Origin: Pseudeuparius sepicola | Taxonomy: Eukaryota; Arthropoda; Insecta; Coleoptera; Anthribidae | Assembly: GCA_963920635.1 (NCBI GenBank) | Contig: OY987302.1 | Coordinates: forward strand, 43,217,500 to 43,281,499 | Direction: 5' to 3' | DNA: 64,000 nt | Position numbers and translations under genes: made by a program | Notes under the pieces: generated by a model | What the model saw: only the letters and a program-made list of their open reading frames with translations | What the model was told of the DNA's origin: nothing | Databases searched by the model: none | Shown here: one piece after another, positions 24,927 to 36,349 of the stretch | Layout of the letters: every line of letters starts with the position of its first letter | How positions within the stretch are numbered: position 1 is the first letter of the stretch

Positions 24927-26085
24927 TCAACGTTTTGGATTTAATAGGACCTCGATTGTCTTCCGAAAAGAAGTGGAACTTTTATTATTATTGATCTTCA
25001 TGCTTAATGAGTGATGTTGACCATGGTTGACCAGTGCTTCAAAACTTATGATATGATCACACTAAAATAGTGAAAAACCTACCTGAAAACCGAGCAGTTG
25101 CAAACAAAAATAATATCCGACTTGCAATGTGCTTCTTGAGTATTCTTCATGGAATATGTAGTTCATTGCTGATAGAATGTTGAAGTAGGTATTTTATGTG
25201 TGAGTATTATCTGAGGTATTATCGTTGTTTAAACCAGAATGTTGTCAAAAGTAAGATGCCAAACTTTTATAGGTCATATTGAATCAACAGTCAACCATCT
25301 ACGTGAAATCTGTGTAGGAAAATCATCAGATTCTTGATGTACCGATGGACTGAAAGATTGACGTACTTATGAAATTTTTGTTACGATGCACAAACCTAAA
25401 TTGCCAGTAATGTATAGCCAAACAACAAAAATTACTGTTACCCTTTGTGTGGGAAATATATTAGTTTGTACATAATATAATGTTGATTACCTGTGATGAT
25501 GATGTATCTAAAATTTGATTGGGAGAAGCGGGAATGACAAGACTCATTATTCCTTGAAAAATGTCAGGACTATGAACAGCAGGCTATAAATATATATATA
25601 TATATTTACTATCAATATACTTTTATTTTGTATTTATTTTATTACAATAAAATGTAGGACTTTTTTTGCATTTTTTCCTGGGTTTTGATTGGATCGGGAA
25701 GATGTTTTAGTACCTATTCACCCAAGATCATTGCAGTGAAAAAGGTTTGCTTTTAAAAAGTAAGAAAGATATTTCCTATATACTTTTCAAAAGTGGGTGA
25801 TGTATAGAACTTTCTGTAATTACTGGAAAAAGTCACAATGATTTAATAGCAGCTAAACTTCCTGTGGTAGTTGGTTAAAAAAACTTTACATTCAAAATGA
25901 TGTGAAGAGGTCACGGTCAGAACGGTTGAAGGAAAAAAACAAACATTTTATACAATATTTTTTTGATACATTACCTGCGATGGCCATAGATTCGACACTT
26001 TAGGAGGAGATTTTGGAATATTAGGACTATGTGTTACAAGGGTTATTTCTCTACAGGAGCTATTGGGATGCTGGACAGTGGTAGG
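24927..26085 (-). CDS. Putative downstream exons of the P-like element gene
   Basis: Two phase-0 open exons with good splice sites: 26085-25975 (111 nt; includes THSPNIPKSPPKVSNLWPSQ) and 25583-25491 (93 nt; PAVHSPDIFQGIMSLVIPAS onward). Both follow TTATAG and end CAG before GTAAT, and the HSP(D/N)I core recurs, so they look like duplicated exons. A possible last exon, 25061-24927, follows an ATTTTAG acceptor, stays open and ends in TGA. No domain is recognised; serine/proline-rich. They share strand with the THAP exons but no connecting exons were found, so membership in the same transcript is inference. Confidence 0.35.
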
Positions 26086-26432
26086 CTATAAACACAAAAC
26101 ATACTTTTAATATGAATTATTTATTCAACTAAAAAAAACATCCCAACCAGCAAATTGGTTTTATAATTTCAATAAGTAGTATTATATTAAGAGTTATGGA
26201 GAACGAGAACACTATTTTGTTGCCTGCAACCATTGAGTGAAGGATATATGTTATATACCCTATATAAATATATATACTTTACTCAATGCTGCAACTATGT
26301 AGACTTCTACATTTACCTTTACAATGTTTATATTATAAAATTGCTTATAAATCAATAAAGAAATTATCATAGAAACGTTTCCATGATAATGTATAAAATA
26401 TTTCAACTGTATAATGAAATTGTTTCATAGGT

Positions 26433-27487
26433 TTGGAACGAATTGTTAGAAGTGTTCCTTATCGCTTTATAAAACAGTTGTTCCACAGAATAAATAATTA
26501 CTCGTTAGTCTGTGCCGGTTCTGACGATGCAACAATATATCGGGCATCTTTTTGTTGCTGCGACTCTATTGCATGTGTGTTCACATTTGAGGTGTTTAGT
26601 GCAAGAGTGGCCCAACTCCAAAAAAAAATGCTTATTGTGTTAATAGTACACGCTGCATGGATTTTTATTAATCTATCATATGCAATAACGGCCTATATCG
26701 ATTCCTCTAAGACGCCTCTAGATGACGCATATAATGTTACTTTGGCATATTGCAATCTGATCATATCAGTTAGTACAAAAAAGGCCCAACATTTGCGAAT
26801 CAATGACTTAGTTCGAATGTTTTGCGCAATAGCGGCCTATCTTTTAATTAGGAGTTTTTTTTTTAAGATTTTAAGCTTTTCTGAACGTCGACTTAGATGG
26901 TGCTTTACATCAAAAAGGTCAATGTGACACCCTTTCTAGGCATAAGAGGGGGAAGAAGGCTCCGAACAATAAGACAAGCAAAGAAAAAATTTAATTATCA
27001 TTTTTTTTCGAGTTTCCCAAGGTATTGGTCCCATTATTCAAAAAACAAAAATCCTGACCTTTGCTACAGTTTGTTCAGCGAATGTTCGGCCCTACGTCAC
27101 AACTCCTGCCCTTGTCTTACTCATGACTATACGACGGATATCGGTCGTATATTCACGAGCCAGACAAGGACAAGAGTTGTGACGTAGGGCTGAACATTCG
27201 CTGAACAAACTGTACTTACCCCCACCTTAAGTTTGTCGATAATGTACGGCCTATGCAAAAATGAAACGCACGATCCTGGGTCACTATCTGTTTCCAGGAA
27301 AAAATTATTAACTTTTCACGCACCTGTGTCTGACAGTTACAGGAGGTGGGACGAATTTGAACAAAAAATAAAAACTGAACTCTCTGAACCAGCCTTGGCA
27401 ACTTTAAAATTAAAAGCACTTGGAAAAGGAATTGCATTTGTGAAAGGTAGAGTCCACGTACTGAAATGGCGGAAAAAGACAGTCTAA
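26433..27487 (+). other. Unassigned open frames inside the P-like element
   Basis: Frame 26433-26927 (164 codons, no ATG at its start; hydrophobic stretch MLIVLIVHAAWIFINLSYAI) and frame 27233-27487 (84 codons, SDSYRRWDEFEQKIKTELSE in its middle) lie on the opposite strand to the THAP exons. I recognise no family in either. A stop-free length of this size in AT-rich DNA is mildly unusual, but neither has convincing start or splice context. Confidence 0.2.
27068..27211. repeat. Small palindrome
   Basis: 144 bp with arms of about 50 bp: CAGTTTGTTCAGCGAATGTT at the left and AACATTCGCTGAACAAACTG at the right, continuing through CCCTACGTCACAACTC. Near-identical arms suggest a recent short MITE or hairpin inside the P-like element. 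Confidence 0.75.
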
Positions 27488-28039
27488 GTCGAGTCTGTCA
27501 ACTAGTTGAAGGAAGAGGCAGTGGTTGAGATATAAATTTACTATTACAAATAATCGAATAACGAATGAGTTTATTTTATACATACATCGACATTTCCAAA
27601 AGAAATACAAACACTTTTGTATCCAACAAGCAGGAAAATTAAAGCAACAAAGTATAGCAGTTTAGAAAAAAAGATTTATTAGCGTATGTCCCACCATATT
27701 TGCATTATTTTTATAAAAACCTGAGGGTGACAAATTCAGTTCGTGAGGTAAAAATAATTACGACGATGTGCTTCACTCTGTCGAAGATTCTTAACAAAGA
27801 GTTGACTAAAAAATATAAATAATGAGACACTAACAAACTGTTTATGCACCTACTTGTTTATTGTTGCCTTGTTTCTTGCTTGCGATGATGGAGAAAGTGT
27901 TTTACTTTTAGGGTCAATCATGAAATATAAACGGCGTTTTTCTCAAAACTATGTTTTAACTTTTGCACTAAACGCCTCATTTAATAGTTGCATCCATTGC
28001 AGCAATTTTCTAGTAACAAACTATTACCACAGACCTATA

Positions 28040-29205
28040 CAGGGTGTTCCTTAATAACATGCTAATACTTAAGGGAGTTATTTTTGGGCCCATTTTAAGA
28101 AAAAAACTTCATATGAACGTATGTCGTAAACGTCCCAACTTTTGAGATACAGGGCGTTAAAGTTCATTTTTTTAAATTGAATTTTGGCTACATCTCCCGA
28201 AATAATCAAGCTGCTGAACTGAAATTTGGCACTGCTATGTTTTTGGGGATGGAGAATAAGCTGAAAATGTCAATTTCACCGTATCTCACAGAGGGCGCCA
28301 CTTGCGCTGTTTTTTGATCACGCTTTTACGCGTAACTTTTTTGAGGTTTTTTTTTTGTCCTGCAGGTCCATCATTTTAGTGCATCTTTTCATTCTGCAAG
28401 AAAAAGGTACTCTTGTTTCATAACGATTAAATCAACCGTTTGCTTTGAAATTGCCAAAACGTTCTCCAAAACACCTGTTGACTTCAATATTCGAAACATA
28501 AAATTTTCACCTACCCCCTTCAAGTTTTACAGATCAACTGTTCCATTTAAACTGAGAAAAAAATTCCTATGAACAATGTACCAAAAATTATTCGCTTTCA
28601 AAATGGAAAGGATTGAATTTGACAAAATTTGGACACTATTTCAAGAAAACCAATGGTGTTTTGACCAATGCCCATTTGGCATTTTTTTCATCATTTTGAA
28701 TGTACAGTTGATCTGTAACATTTGAAAGCAGTAGGTGAACATTTTATGTTTCGAATATTGGAATCAACAGGTGTTTTGGGGCACGTTTTGGTAATTTCAA
28801 CGCAAACGGTCGATTTAATCGTTATGAAACAAGAGTACCTTTTTCTTGCAGAATGAAAAGATGCACTAAAATGATGGACCTGCAGGACCAAAAAGATAAC
28901 CTCAAAAAAGTTACGCGTAAAAGCGTGATCAAAAAACAGCGCAAGTGGCGCCCTCTGTGAGATACGGTGAAATTGACATTTTCAGCTTATTCTCCATCCC
29001 CAAAAACATAGCAGTGCCAAATTTCAGTTCCGCAGCTTGATTATTTCGGGAGATGTAGCCAAAATTCAATTTAAAAAAATGAACTTTAACGCCCTATACC
29101 TCAAAAGTTAGGACGTTTACGACATACGTTCATATGAAGTTTTTTCTTAAAATGGGCCCAAAAATAACCCCCTTAAGTATTAGCATGTTATTAAGGAACA
29201 CCCTG
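28040..29205. mobile_element. 1.17-kb foldback MITE, TA-flanked
   Basis: TA at 28038-28039 and 29206-29207; ends CAGGGTGTTCCTTAATAACA and its inverse. The two arms (about 560 bp each, meeting near 28600-28640) are almost identical throughout, for example GGCGCCACTTGCGCTGTTTT against its inverse. Ends match the TA-CAGGGTGTT class of the mariner copy at 42081-43955. Arm identity suggests a young or gene-converted element. Confidence 0.85.
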
Positions 29206-29638
29206 TATAGCGAAGCAAGTTACTAAAATTTGACATCCGATTAACAATACATAAAAATTTTTAACACAAAATATATAAAAAAATATATTTTTAGGGTAAT
29301 AGTATTATATTTGGTGTTAATCTTAACAATGCAGCGACACCATTTTGACATTTTTCAGTGCGTTGGCATGGAAAAACCCCTAAAAACCTACTAAAGTTGC
29401 TGCAACTTAATTGCACAAAAATAGAGTAGGTAGTTTCTATTTGCATGCAAGAAAATTGCAGTTACTAATTGCCAAGTGTGAACAATTAATTTCATGCAAT
29501 TTTGGTGGCAGCAACAAAATTGCATCAGAACCGGGAAGTGTTGTTGGAAATCAATTCACATTTAAGAGTAAATCGTTGTCCCAAACTAAGTATTTTGTTT
29601 TTAAGCAAACTTGGGCAGCTCAAAAACGAATTATTTAT

Positions 29639-30772
29639 AGGAAGTGGCTATTTATACGTCCGACGCATATGAAAGTCGGTATAAATCTTGCGCTCTGATT
29701 GACGAGTTGAGTCACGTGACTTCTTTGGACGTACATTTAGCTCCATACACTTCCGAAGTAAACTCATTTAGATACGTCGGAAGCGCATTTTTCTCAAGCA
29801 TCGTTGCAATAACGAGCGTGTATGCTCTCCTTTTTCGGCGATGGGCGTTGCGGTATGAAAAAAGAAGTGGTAATTATTTCCAATTGTGTAACCCACCCCC
29901 GATTTTCTTGAAATGTTGGCCCTATTTTCGTCAGACATTCGGCGCCCGCCGAATGGTTAAGCCCGATTTATAAACTTTGACGTTTGACGTTTCCGTTTGA
30001 TGTTTGAAAGTTGGACATCGAAGATTAATTATTATAAACTCAAATTCCGTTAGGGATAACAACGGACCTCCTGGAGGTCCGTTTGGATAGCCAACATTTA
30101 TATTTTTCCATTGCCTCTCCGGCCAATGAAGTACCCTCTTAAGAGTCACGTGGGAGGTCACATGTTTTCCCAGTTTATCAGCTGATCATCTGTATTGATT
30201 TTGTGTAATATTTTTAATATTAATTATCCAAAATAATGATACAAAGTAATTAACAAAATGTATTTAGAGTTGCAAAATCAGAGTATTGAAATCGAACGAC
30301 TTCGCTCAGATGACGATTGTTGTTCTATGCATTATTTTTCTGGCGTTGATAACACACAGGTGTACAGAAAATTCTAAACGGAATGGAAAAGTTTATGGCA
30401 ACAGCAGCTGCATCAGCGTCAAACGGAAACTTCGAAGTTTATAAATCCGGCTTTTTTACAGCGCCGAACGTCGAGCGAAAATAGGGGGTACCTAGCCAAA
30501 ATTTCAAGAAAATCGGGGGTGGGTTACACTATTGGAAATAATTACCACTTATTTTTTCATACCGCAGCGCCCATCGCCGAAAAAGTAGGGCATACACGCA
30601 CCTTATTGCAACGATGCTTGAAAAAAATACACTTCCGACGTATCTAAAATCAGTTTACTTCAGACGTGTATGGAGTTAAATGTACGTCCAAAGAACTCAT
30701 GTCACTCAACTCGCCAATGAGAACGCAAGACGTATAACTTTCATATACGTCGGACGTATAAATAGCCACTTC
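29639..30772. mobile_element. GTCACGTGAC-box foldback MITE (copy 2)
   Basis: Inverted ends AGGAAGTGGCTATTTATACG and its inverse at 30753-30772, with GTCACGTGAC at 29711-29720 in the left arm; the right arm reads CTCATGTCACTC instead. The central part shares the AATTTCAAGAAAATCGGGGG block with copy 1. The middle (29950-30480) contains an extra inverted segment. Confidence 0.68.
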
Positions 30773-31192
30773 CTTATTTAATTATTTAAACGAAGCATTT
30801 TTTTGCAATTCCAACATTAAAGTTACACATGATCATCAATTTCTGAATGCATCAAACAGGCTTCTCATCTGTCTCTGAAACTGATGTGCACATCAACTAT
30901 CGTGAAAAGATATCTAATATACATTGGTACTAATATAGGACATAAAGAGCATACATAGGGTATACACATCACAGTCCACATCTCGGTCCACATATTTCGT
31001 GATATTTCTTTACAAAATGTATCCTAGCTCTTCTTCCAAGCAGATACAATATTCATTGTGCTTGTTAAGTAGAAATTCGGGTAGAACTTACACTAGGTAT
31101 GTAGTATGTTATATAAAACATAAAACCAGCATGGTATTATCGTTCGCCATTTACACCGACACTAAAAATTAAAATTATTATAAAAAATATAC

Positions 31193-31509
31193 CTACTCAA
31201 CTCTGCAAAAATGGTGGGAATTGAATTTGGCTTCAATTTCCTCATGTTGTTTTTGCATATTCTAAAGCTGTCTTTTTTAAAATGTCCAGAACAGATAAAC
31301 AAGCCATCCGCTTGTTTTATAGGATGGATAAATGTTCCTACACACAAAAACTGATTTTAAACACCACATAATACCATTATTTTAAAATTATACCTGTTCC
31401 AGCACTAATAGCTTCGACCCAAGTTTTAAGTTGAATGCTCTTTACTCGGGAATTCAAATAAGGGCAATTGCTTAAAGCGACAATTCGCCACGGAACACAA
31501 CCTCGGCAT
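31193..31509 (-). pseudogene. THAP zinc-finger exons (frame break in exon 1)
   Basis: Exon 1 31509-31394 starts ATG and encodes MPRLCSVANCRFKQLPLFEF with FP; exon 2 31337-31193 encodes LFICSGHFKKDSF then MRKLKPNSIPTIF. Together they show the THAP pattern: Met-Pro start, C-x4-C, a conserved W (KTWVEAI), C-x2-H (CSGH) and the closing P-T-I-F. Splice sites are GTATAA and TGTGTAG. Exon 1 is 116 nt, but the exon 2 frame needs a remainder of one, and the ATG frame meets TAA just before the tryptophan. So there is a one- or two-base indel within about GAGCATTCAA. This may be a real lesion or a sequencing error. It lies 443 bp inside the right end of the P-like element, transcribed inward. Confidence 0.75.
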
Positions 31510-31960
31510 TATTTACAATATGAGAGAGGACCCCTGTAAAAAGAACCCAGCTTTAAATAAATTCAAAACACCCCTCACATTCGCTCACTAGTCCAAAAAA
31601 CGGCACACGGCTCCGGTATGGTATTCTGTGAAATTCGCTAAAACACTAACACAAACAAGAAACAACACACTAAAACCAGAGAACAAGCTAAAACTATTTA
31701 AAATTAAAATCTTTTAATTTTAATCCGTGAACAACAACAACAGGCCAGCAGGGAATATGAAACTCGACCTTTGACAACAGCCAGTTTATTTCTGACATAA
31801 GCAGACATAACCTTTATTATCTTGTGTTTGATAGGAGTACGCCTCGTGGCTCCGTCTTGCGGTCAACTCTCGAAGTACGCGAACGGGTTTTTTCGTTCGA
31901 ATGAGCAGGCCAGAAAGGACGCGAAGAGAGCCGTAAATTGTAGGAGGCCATGTAAAAAAC

Positions 31961-33505
31961 TATTTTTCTGAGGCCACCGCCACCACACACCACACTACCA
32001 CCACAGGATAAACAATATCACTGACGACTATGCTACCACATACCACATATAAAACAATTAGAGTAATCTCCCCACGGCGCACCTGTCGCGCAGCCGCCAT
32101 TGGGGAATAGATTCTGTCAAATGGATACAGTGTCGGGGCGGTGAGGCAGTTCTTTTTTGGCTATATGAGAGATATTACAGTGCCGTCGAGTGTGCTTTTT
32201 TGTAAATTGTGCTTTGTGCTAGTATTTTTAAATAAAAAATCCCAAGAAGGAGTCAGAGCTTCTTGTGCTTACCACACACTATATACTTTACTAATACTAT
32301 TCTGTATTTCTGAATTGATTTTCCCGACTACACCTCTCACTTCTATTCATTGAATTGACAAGTAGACTTCTATTCCCCAATTATGGCTCAAGGTCATTGA
32401 ATTTGCGGATGATTTCTCAAGATTAAGTGATACTGCTGGTTGTTTTATATGCTCTGCTACCACTAACCAAAAGGCGCTTTCGGGTATGATGTGTCAAGCT
32501 CTGTGTGTTTGAGACCCCGTTTTGCTTGTGTGCCGTTCATACTCGAACGCCCAGTTATTATTTTTGTTTTATGTCTATGACTAACCTTAAATTTACGATG
32601 CAAATGCTAGCCATTTTCCGAATATAATATTAATTTGCAAATAGAAATGGAAAAAATTGTTGATAGTGAAGTTATGGTAAGTTATATTTTTCGTTAATTA
32701 GCATGGACTCCGCAAGAGAACCAAACTGACAATCAATTATTCTACTGCGCAACTCGGAGCGCGTCACGTACCTAATAAACGGGTGGTGTTCGAGGGGGCA
32801 GGGGGAGGAAAAAAGAGCAACTCTGGAGCATCAAGCTCAAGCATACCCCAAAGAATTAAATGGAAGTGGAGCACTCCTGAGTAGCTCTGGAGTGCTCTAA
32901 GTGTAATACCCGAAAGTGACTAAGGTTAGTACCACTAACCACTACTACCCGGTTGTTGTTTTATTCGTTTCATTGGATTCGGTAACTAAGACCATTATCC
33001 ATTCTCATCCCGTAAAAAATCAGGACCTTCAATCAGGGTTGTTCTTGCTGTTACTTTCGTAACACATTGCACATGTGGGACTATAATTTCAATTAGTGTT
33101 ACGGTGTTACCACAGATTAAAAATAAAGGTGTTACGTTTTTACCTTTTACCCAACCTAACCTATTTCTCTAATTTCTCATTTTGAGGTATATTTTTATGT
33201 TTGTGACTCGTAACCAGGGTTGGGCACGTAGTTAATATGGCATTAATTACGAATTAACTACCGTAGTTAATGTAATTAACTACGTCATGTTTTTTTAAAA
33301 TTAACTACATTAACTACATAACTTTAACTAGGTACCTGCGTTAATTAGGCAAAAATGAAACATTTAAAATGCCCTATTTGACTAAATAAAATTGGCCAAT
33401 AATTTGTTTTACTGTTTTATTCTCACTCAAAATGTTTAGGTAAATAGGTAGGTAGGAAGGGTAGGTACAGGTAGGTACCAGGTATTAATAAATTATTATT
33501 ATATA
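31961..33505. other. Intergenic block with small repeats
   Basis: No gene recognised. A possible 290-bp MITE at 32097-32385 has inverted ends TTGGGGAATAGA. A possible element at about 32468-32924 has ends near CTTTCGGGTAT in inverse orientation. Repeated TAGTTAAT/ATTAACTA words at 33240-33330 look like the degenerate end of another transposon. A GTAGGTA-rich run is at 33440-33480. Confidence 0.4.
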
Positions 33506-34730
33506 CATTGTGTTTCACTTCAAGTAGAGACAATTCATTATTTTTTTACGGGTTGACCGATTTTCAAAAACTTTTTTTTTTTAAATATAGTGCTCCGAAA
33601 GAACTATATTTTGACACTAATTTTTTTCAGATTCGTCTTTTCCATGACCTACTACGATCAAAATTATACCCCCAAAAACTGCAAAAGTACATTAGGCATT
33701 TTTTTAGGAAAAAAATGAATAGCACAGTCGTATTGGCCATACCCGAAAACCCCACATACCAAGTTTCACGGTCATAACTTACATAGGGCGTTCACAAAAT
33801 AGCTTCAAACATAGCAAAAATACGGTTTTTCGGAGTACTCTGTACAAACAACGAGAGATATTTTAAAATTATTTCTTTGCAGTTTGATTAGGGCTCACAT
33901 AAGCTATCAATTCTCACGATTTCATGGCCCTGCCTTAGACAGGGCGTTCGCATTAAAAATACAAAAATAAAAAAAAATCGATTTTTCTCTTGGTGTTTTT
34001 TTTACATTTTTTTCTACAATTTTAACTTATGCCTATTAAAAAACATAAACAATATTAAATTTTAGAAAGTATTTTCAATAAAGGGCACCCTGGATACGTG
34101 GATACCAATCAATTTTTAAATTTTTTCAAATAATAAATGGGGTGCTTTTTATGGAAAATACTTTCTAAATATTAATATTGTTTATGTTTTTTAATAGGCA
34201 TAAGTTAAAATTTTAGAAAAAAATGTAAAAAAATTAAAAAAAAACACCAAGAGAAAAATCGATTTTTTTGATTTGTGTATTTTAATGCGAACGCCCTGTC
34301 TAAGACAAGGCCATGAAATCTTGGGAATTGATAGCTTATGTGAGCCCTAATGAAACTGCAAAGAAATAATTTTAAAATATCTCTCGGTGTTTGTACAAAG
34401 TACTCCGAAAAAACGAATTTTTGCTATGTTTGAAGCTATTTTGTGAACACCCTGTATAAGTTATGACCGTGAAACTTGGTATATAGGGTTTTCGGGTATG
34501 GCCAATACGACTGTGCTATTCATTTTTTTCCTAGAAAAATGCCTAATGTACTTTTGCAGTTTTTGGGGGTATAATTTTGATCGTAGTAGGTCATGGAAAA
34601 GACGAATCTGAAAAAAATCAGTGTCAAAATGTAGATCTTTCGGAGCACTATATTTAAAAAAAAAGTTTTTGAAAATCGGTCAAGCCGTAAAAAAATAATG
34701 AATTGTCTCGACTTGAAGTGAAACACACTG
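33506..34730. mobile_element. 1.2-kb foldback MITE, TA-flanked
   Basis: TA at 33504-33505 and 34731-34732. Ends CATTGTGTTTCACTTCAAGT and its inverse ACTTGAAGTGAAACACACTG, with arms of about 600 bp that stay alignable to the centre near 34120 (AAAACCCTA/TAGGGTT and AAAAATCGATTTTTCTC regions). Entirely arms, almost no loop, no coding. Confidence 0.82.
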
Positions 34731-34732
34731 TA

Positions 34733-36349
34733 TATTCCTAAATAGACAGCAATAATGACAGCATATATTGCATATTTAATTTTTACATGGTGCAAATGGG
34801 CTCGTTACTGACCTGCACTTATGATCCGGTTGCATTTTTTGCTGCAGTGATGCCAACTTAGGATGGCGAAATTACCAATTGACAGTTCCAGTAAGGACTT
34901 CTTAAAATAATTTTACTTATATTAGTGCTGTTAAGTGCAGTATAAATCAGTGTAGTTTACTAGATTCTATTCGTTGGTAAAGTGTAGTGTACTGAAACTT
35001 GTTCGGTGTAATTTTTTCCTACAATGGCAACGATGTTCGGCTGGATCATCTTTGTGTCAAGTCTCAATCAACGTCTCAACGAGAGAACAGAGAACTGGTT
35101 AGTATTGACAATGATGAGTGATTATTTTATAAATTTGATCGAACTGAGAGGCTCGATGTTTAGTTAAATCGTCGATGGAACACAGGGTGCAATAATATCA
35201 GGCAGGTGGCTAGACTATTGTTTCTGACATGATATTTGAGAAAGGAGATTTGAGTTACAAGTGCAAAGTTTAGTTCATTTATTAATTTTTCAGGCAACTT
35301 GAACAAGTTGTCTTTTAACCAGTTTGGTGGCGAAAAACCCAATTAAAATTCAATAATGGATCTTTACGCTACAAACAAATTTTAGAAAATAGGATACAAA
35401 AACTAACCTCCCTGTGATGACGTATGACGTTTCGCGTAGTCAACTAGTTGGCACTGCTGGCAGGCCTTTATCATTGCGACGGTGCCGAACCCGGTCGTGA
35501 TATGGCAAAAACTATTTTTTTAATAGAGCATTAAAATTTGCTACACTTATGTCAGTTAAACAACATTCGTGTTCAGGTACCTCGAAAATAGCGGCAAGAA
35601 GCCAAAATTTCAAAAAAATCGGGGTGGGTAGGGTACACCAAGCGAGTTCTCCCACTCTCTAGTTCTCTGTTATCGGTTCTGGTTTATTACACAAAATATA
35701 TAGGTTTAGGTGTTTACTACTTCCAAACTCAATCTTTTCTTCTTCCTTCAATTTGGCTGGCCAGAATAAAAAAAACACAAAATATCAAATATTGGTTGTG
35801 AAGTGATCACAAAACATCACTAAAAAAATATCAACTTTAGGTTGGTAAATTAAAATGTGTACAAACTATCGATTAAAAAATGTGATTTCCAGTGAAGAAA
35901 TCAAATGTACTAGAATCGGTCTTATTTTCTAACTAATGTACCGATGTACTATCAGGCACAAAATGTACTAGATTTGGTACAATTGTATTAAAACGGCAGC
36001 ACTCTTTACCACAACTGGTTCAGAACTATTATTGCAACAAAGCTTATATTGTCATTTGTCATCTAACTCACAAAATATATAGGTATCTAACTAACCTGGT
36101 AACCTGTTCTGTGACTGTCATATTTTTGATCAAGTGCTTGTGTGGTTGTCCGTTGTTCCCATCGAACTGACAAACGAATGTCAGTTGGATGGTTGTTCCT
36201 TTTTGCAAGAAAAATGTGTTATGTTATATATTTGATTGTTTGAAGGAAGGGAAAATGTCTTGATGTTTCATATTTTTGCTCTTGAAAAAATAAAATCAAC
36301 AAGAGATAAAGTAAAATAGTTAGTGGTTAGATTAATCTTTGGCATCAAT
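34733..36349. other. Region upstream of IWS1
   Basis: 34790-34915 is an inverted relative of 7490-7620 (shared GGTAATTTCG/CGAAATTACC, ATTGACAGT, TTGGCATC), so a dispersed repeat. 35585-35630 shares the AGCCAAAATTTC block with the GTCACGTGAC MITEs. The last 300 bp before 36350 probably contain the IWS1 promoter and 5' UTR; nothing more specific seen. Confidence 0.4.

Larger units (their letters stand above)
24539..31952. mobile_element. P-element-like transposon with THAP exons
   Basis: 53-bp inverted ends at 24539-24591 and 31900-31952 differ at one base (both begin CATGGCCTCCTAC). Each is flanked by the 8-bp direct duplication TAAAAAAC (24531-24538 and 31953-31960). CA-starting ends, an 8-bp duplication and a THAP DNA-binding domain encoded just inside one end are the features of the P superfamily; THAP is the DNA-binding domain of P transposase. 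The gene runs inward from the right end on the - strand. No long frame for the RNase H-like catalytic part is visible, and a 1.17-kb MITE (28040-29205) and a 1.1-kb MITE (29639-30772) lie inside, so this copy is likely non-autonomous. The left end abuts the Helitron-like copy 1. Confidence 0.8.
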
